From: Pseudomonadota bacterium
Lineage (GTDB): Bacteria > Pseudomonadota > Gammaproteobacteria > Burkholderiales > Burkholderiaceae
DNA: 6,322 bases
NCBI GenBank assembly: GCA_023441105.1
Contig: JAEZQX010000435.1
Location: forward strand, 1 to 6,322
Reading direction: 5' to 3'
The notes under the pieces are model-generated. The model was not told the DNA's origin. It saw only the letters and a list, made by a program, of their open reading frames with translations, and made no database searches. Positions 6,050 to 6,322 of the stretch are shown here, one piece after another. The position numbers and the translations under genes are program-made. How positions within the stretch are numbered: position 1 is the stretch's first letter; the number at the start of each line of letters is the position of its first letter.

Positions 6050-6082
6050 GGCGCGCAAAGCGCGCCAAGGGGGGATCCCCTT
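6050..6082. terminator. Tandem hairpins at the otnC/tctA convergence, possible terminator
   Basis: GGCGCGC (6050-6056) and GCGCGCC (6060-6066) form a perfect 7-bp stem with an AAA loop. Directly after, AAGGGG (6067-6072) and CCCCTT (6077-6082) form a 6-bp stem with a GGAT loop. On the + strand this is followed by CTATTCTTCTT, a T-rich tract that would suit an intrinsic terminator for transcripts from the otnC side, although it overlaps the tctA coding end. On the - strand the hairpins begin immediately after the tctA stop but lack a T-run. Confidence 0.45.
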
Positions 6083-6322
6083 CTATTCTTCTTGGAACGC
6101 TTCCTCGCGCTTGCGGGCGATCTTCGGACTGAAGACCAGCACCAGCAGGATCGCCGCGATGATCAGGAGCACCAGCGACAGCGGCCGGGTGAGGAACACG
6201 GTGGCGTCGCCGCGCGAGATGGTCAGCGCGCGCCGCAGGTACTCCTCCATCAGCTTGCCGAGCACGAAGCCGAGCAGCAGCGGCGCCGGCTCGCAATCGA
6301 GCTTCTTGAAGGCGTAGCCGAG
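6083..6322 (-). CDS. tctA: Tripartite tricarboxylate transporter permease TctA family, C-terminal part (5' end outside window)
   Basis: The last 79 residues of the large membrane subunit of a tripartite tricarboxylate transporter, which with a small TctB-type membrane protein and a periplasmic TctC-type binding protein imports citrate or other carboxylates using ion gradients. The frame is open to the window end at 6322. Visible features typical of the TctA C-terminus are GYAFKKLDCEPAPLLLGFVLG, the EEYLRRALTISRGD segment, FLTRPLSL, a hydrophobic stretch of about 18 residues (LSLVLLIIAAILLVLVF) as the last membrane helix, and a charged tail ending in EAFQEE. Full-length members have about 500 residues, so most of the gene is missing. 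The GTG at 6265 is internal, not a start. It converges on otnC. No tctB or tctC is in view; they would lie upstream, beyond the window, if present. Confidence 0.9.
   Translation of the reverse strand, partial: LGYAFKKLDCEPAPLLLGFVLGKLMEEYLRRALTISRGDATVFLTRPLSLVLLIIAAILLVLVFSPKIARKREEAFQEE

Larger units (their letters stand above)
5582..6082. other. Non-coding intergenic region with dense inverted repeats
   Basis: About 500 bases lie between the convergent otnC and tctA genes without a credible gene. Long open frames cross it on both strands, but they have no recognisable domains, no convincing starts, and run on as antisense to otnC or tctA. It holds an exact small palindrome CAACGA-C-TCGTTG at 5690-5702, a 58-base hairpin at 5737-5794, a short direct repeat of CCTTCGTCCC(C)GGC at 5847-5859 and 5893-5906, and a cluster of hairpins at 5971-6082. 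No tRNA-like cloverleaf was recognised. The style is that of GC-rich extragenic repeats found in several betaproteobacterial genomes, but copy number cannot be judged here. Confidence 0.6.

Noticed and set aside
5971..6074. CRISPR-like or tRNA-like reading of the repeat cluster
   Set aside because: Repeats are inverted, unequal and abutting, with no regular spacers and no cloverleaf arrangement.
5837..6322. Open frame on the + strand from ATG 5837 with an AAGGAGGAG at 5807-5815
   Set aside because: The Shine-Dalgarno-like sequence is 21 bases from the ATG, too far, and the frame runs through the hairpin cluster and then antisense to tctA.

Overview
The window is GC-rich chromosomal DNA from a proteobacterium, most probably a betaproteobacterium of the order Burkholderiales. 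This rests on three things: the adjacent hisC and tyrA genes, a tripartite tricarboxylate transporter gene, and GC-rich multi-hairpin intergenic DNA. The assignment is inferred from gene content and style, not from a database search.

Layout: (1) 1-1554, + strand: the 3' part of hisC (histidinol-phosphate aminotransferase) and a complete tyrA (prephenate dehydrogenase), overlapping as TGATG; this is the end of an aromatic amino acid/histidine biosynthesis operon. (2) 1555-1576: a 22-base convergent gap carrying a possible bidirectional hairpin. (3) 1577-4907, - strand: a compact three-gene set, transcribed in the order haloacid-dehalogenase-type HAD hydrolase, gamma-glutamyltransferase-family Ntn hydrolase, 3-hydroxyisobutyrate-dehydrogenase-family oxidoreductase. 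The first two genes overlap by ATGA; the third follows after 62 bases with its own strong ribosome binding site. (4) 4940-5581, + strand: a class II aldolase of the OtnC type (3-oxo-tetronate 4-phosphate decarboxylase), divergent from the HAD gene with only 32 bases between start codons. (5) 5582-6082: about 500 bases without a credible gene but rich in inverted repeats. (6) 6083-6322, - strand: the last 79 codons of a TctA-type permease running off the window.

How the genes may work together: hisC and tyrA are housekeeping. The HAD, GGT-like and dehydrogenase genes look like a small catabolic operon for an amide- or halogen/hydroxy-acid-type substrate that cannot be named from sequence. OtnC belongs to a sugar-acid (tetronate) pathway, but its usual kinase and isomerase partners are not in view. 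The TctA permease belongs to a family of carboxylate uptake systems. A broad theme of organic-acid scavenging is reasonable; a single defined pathway is not demonstrated.

No CRISPR array, transposase, tRNA, rRNA or phage gene was seen. The most unusual items are the GGT-like protein with a non-canonical substrate pocket in an operon with a HAD protein and a reductase, and the complex hairpin DNA between otnC and tctA.
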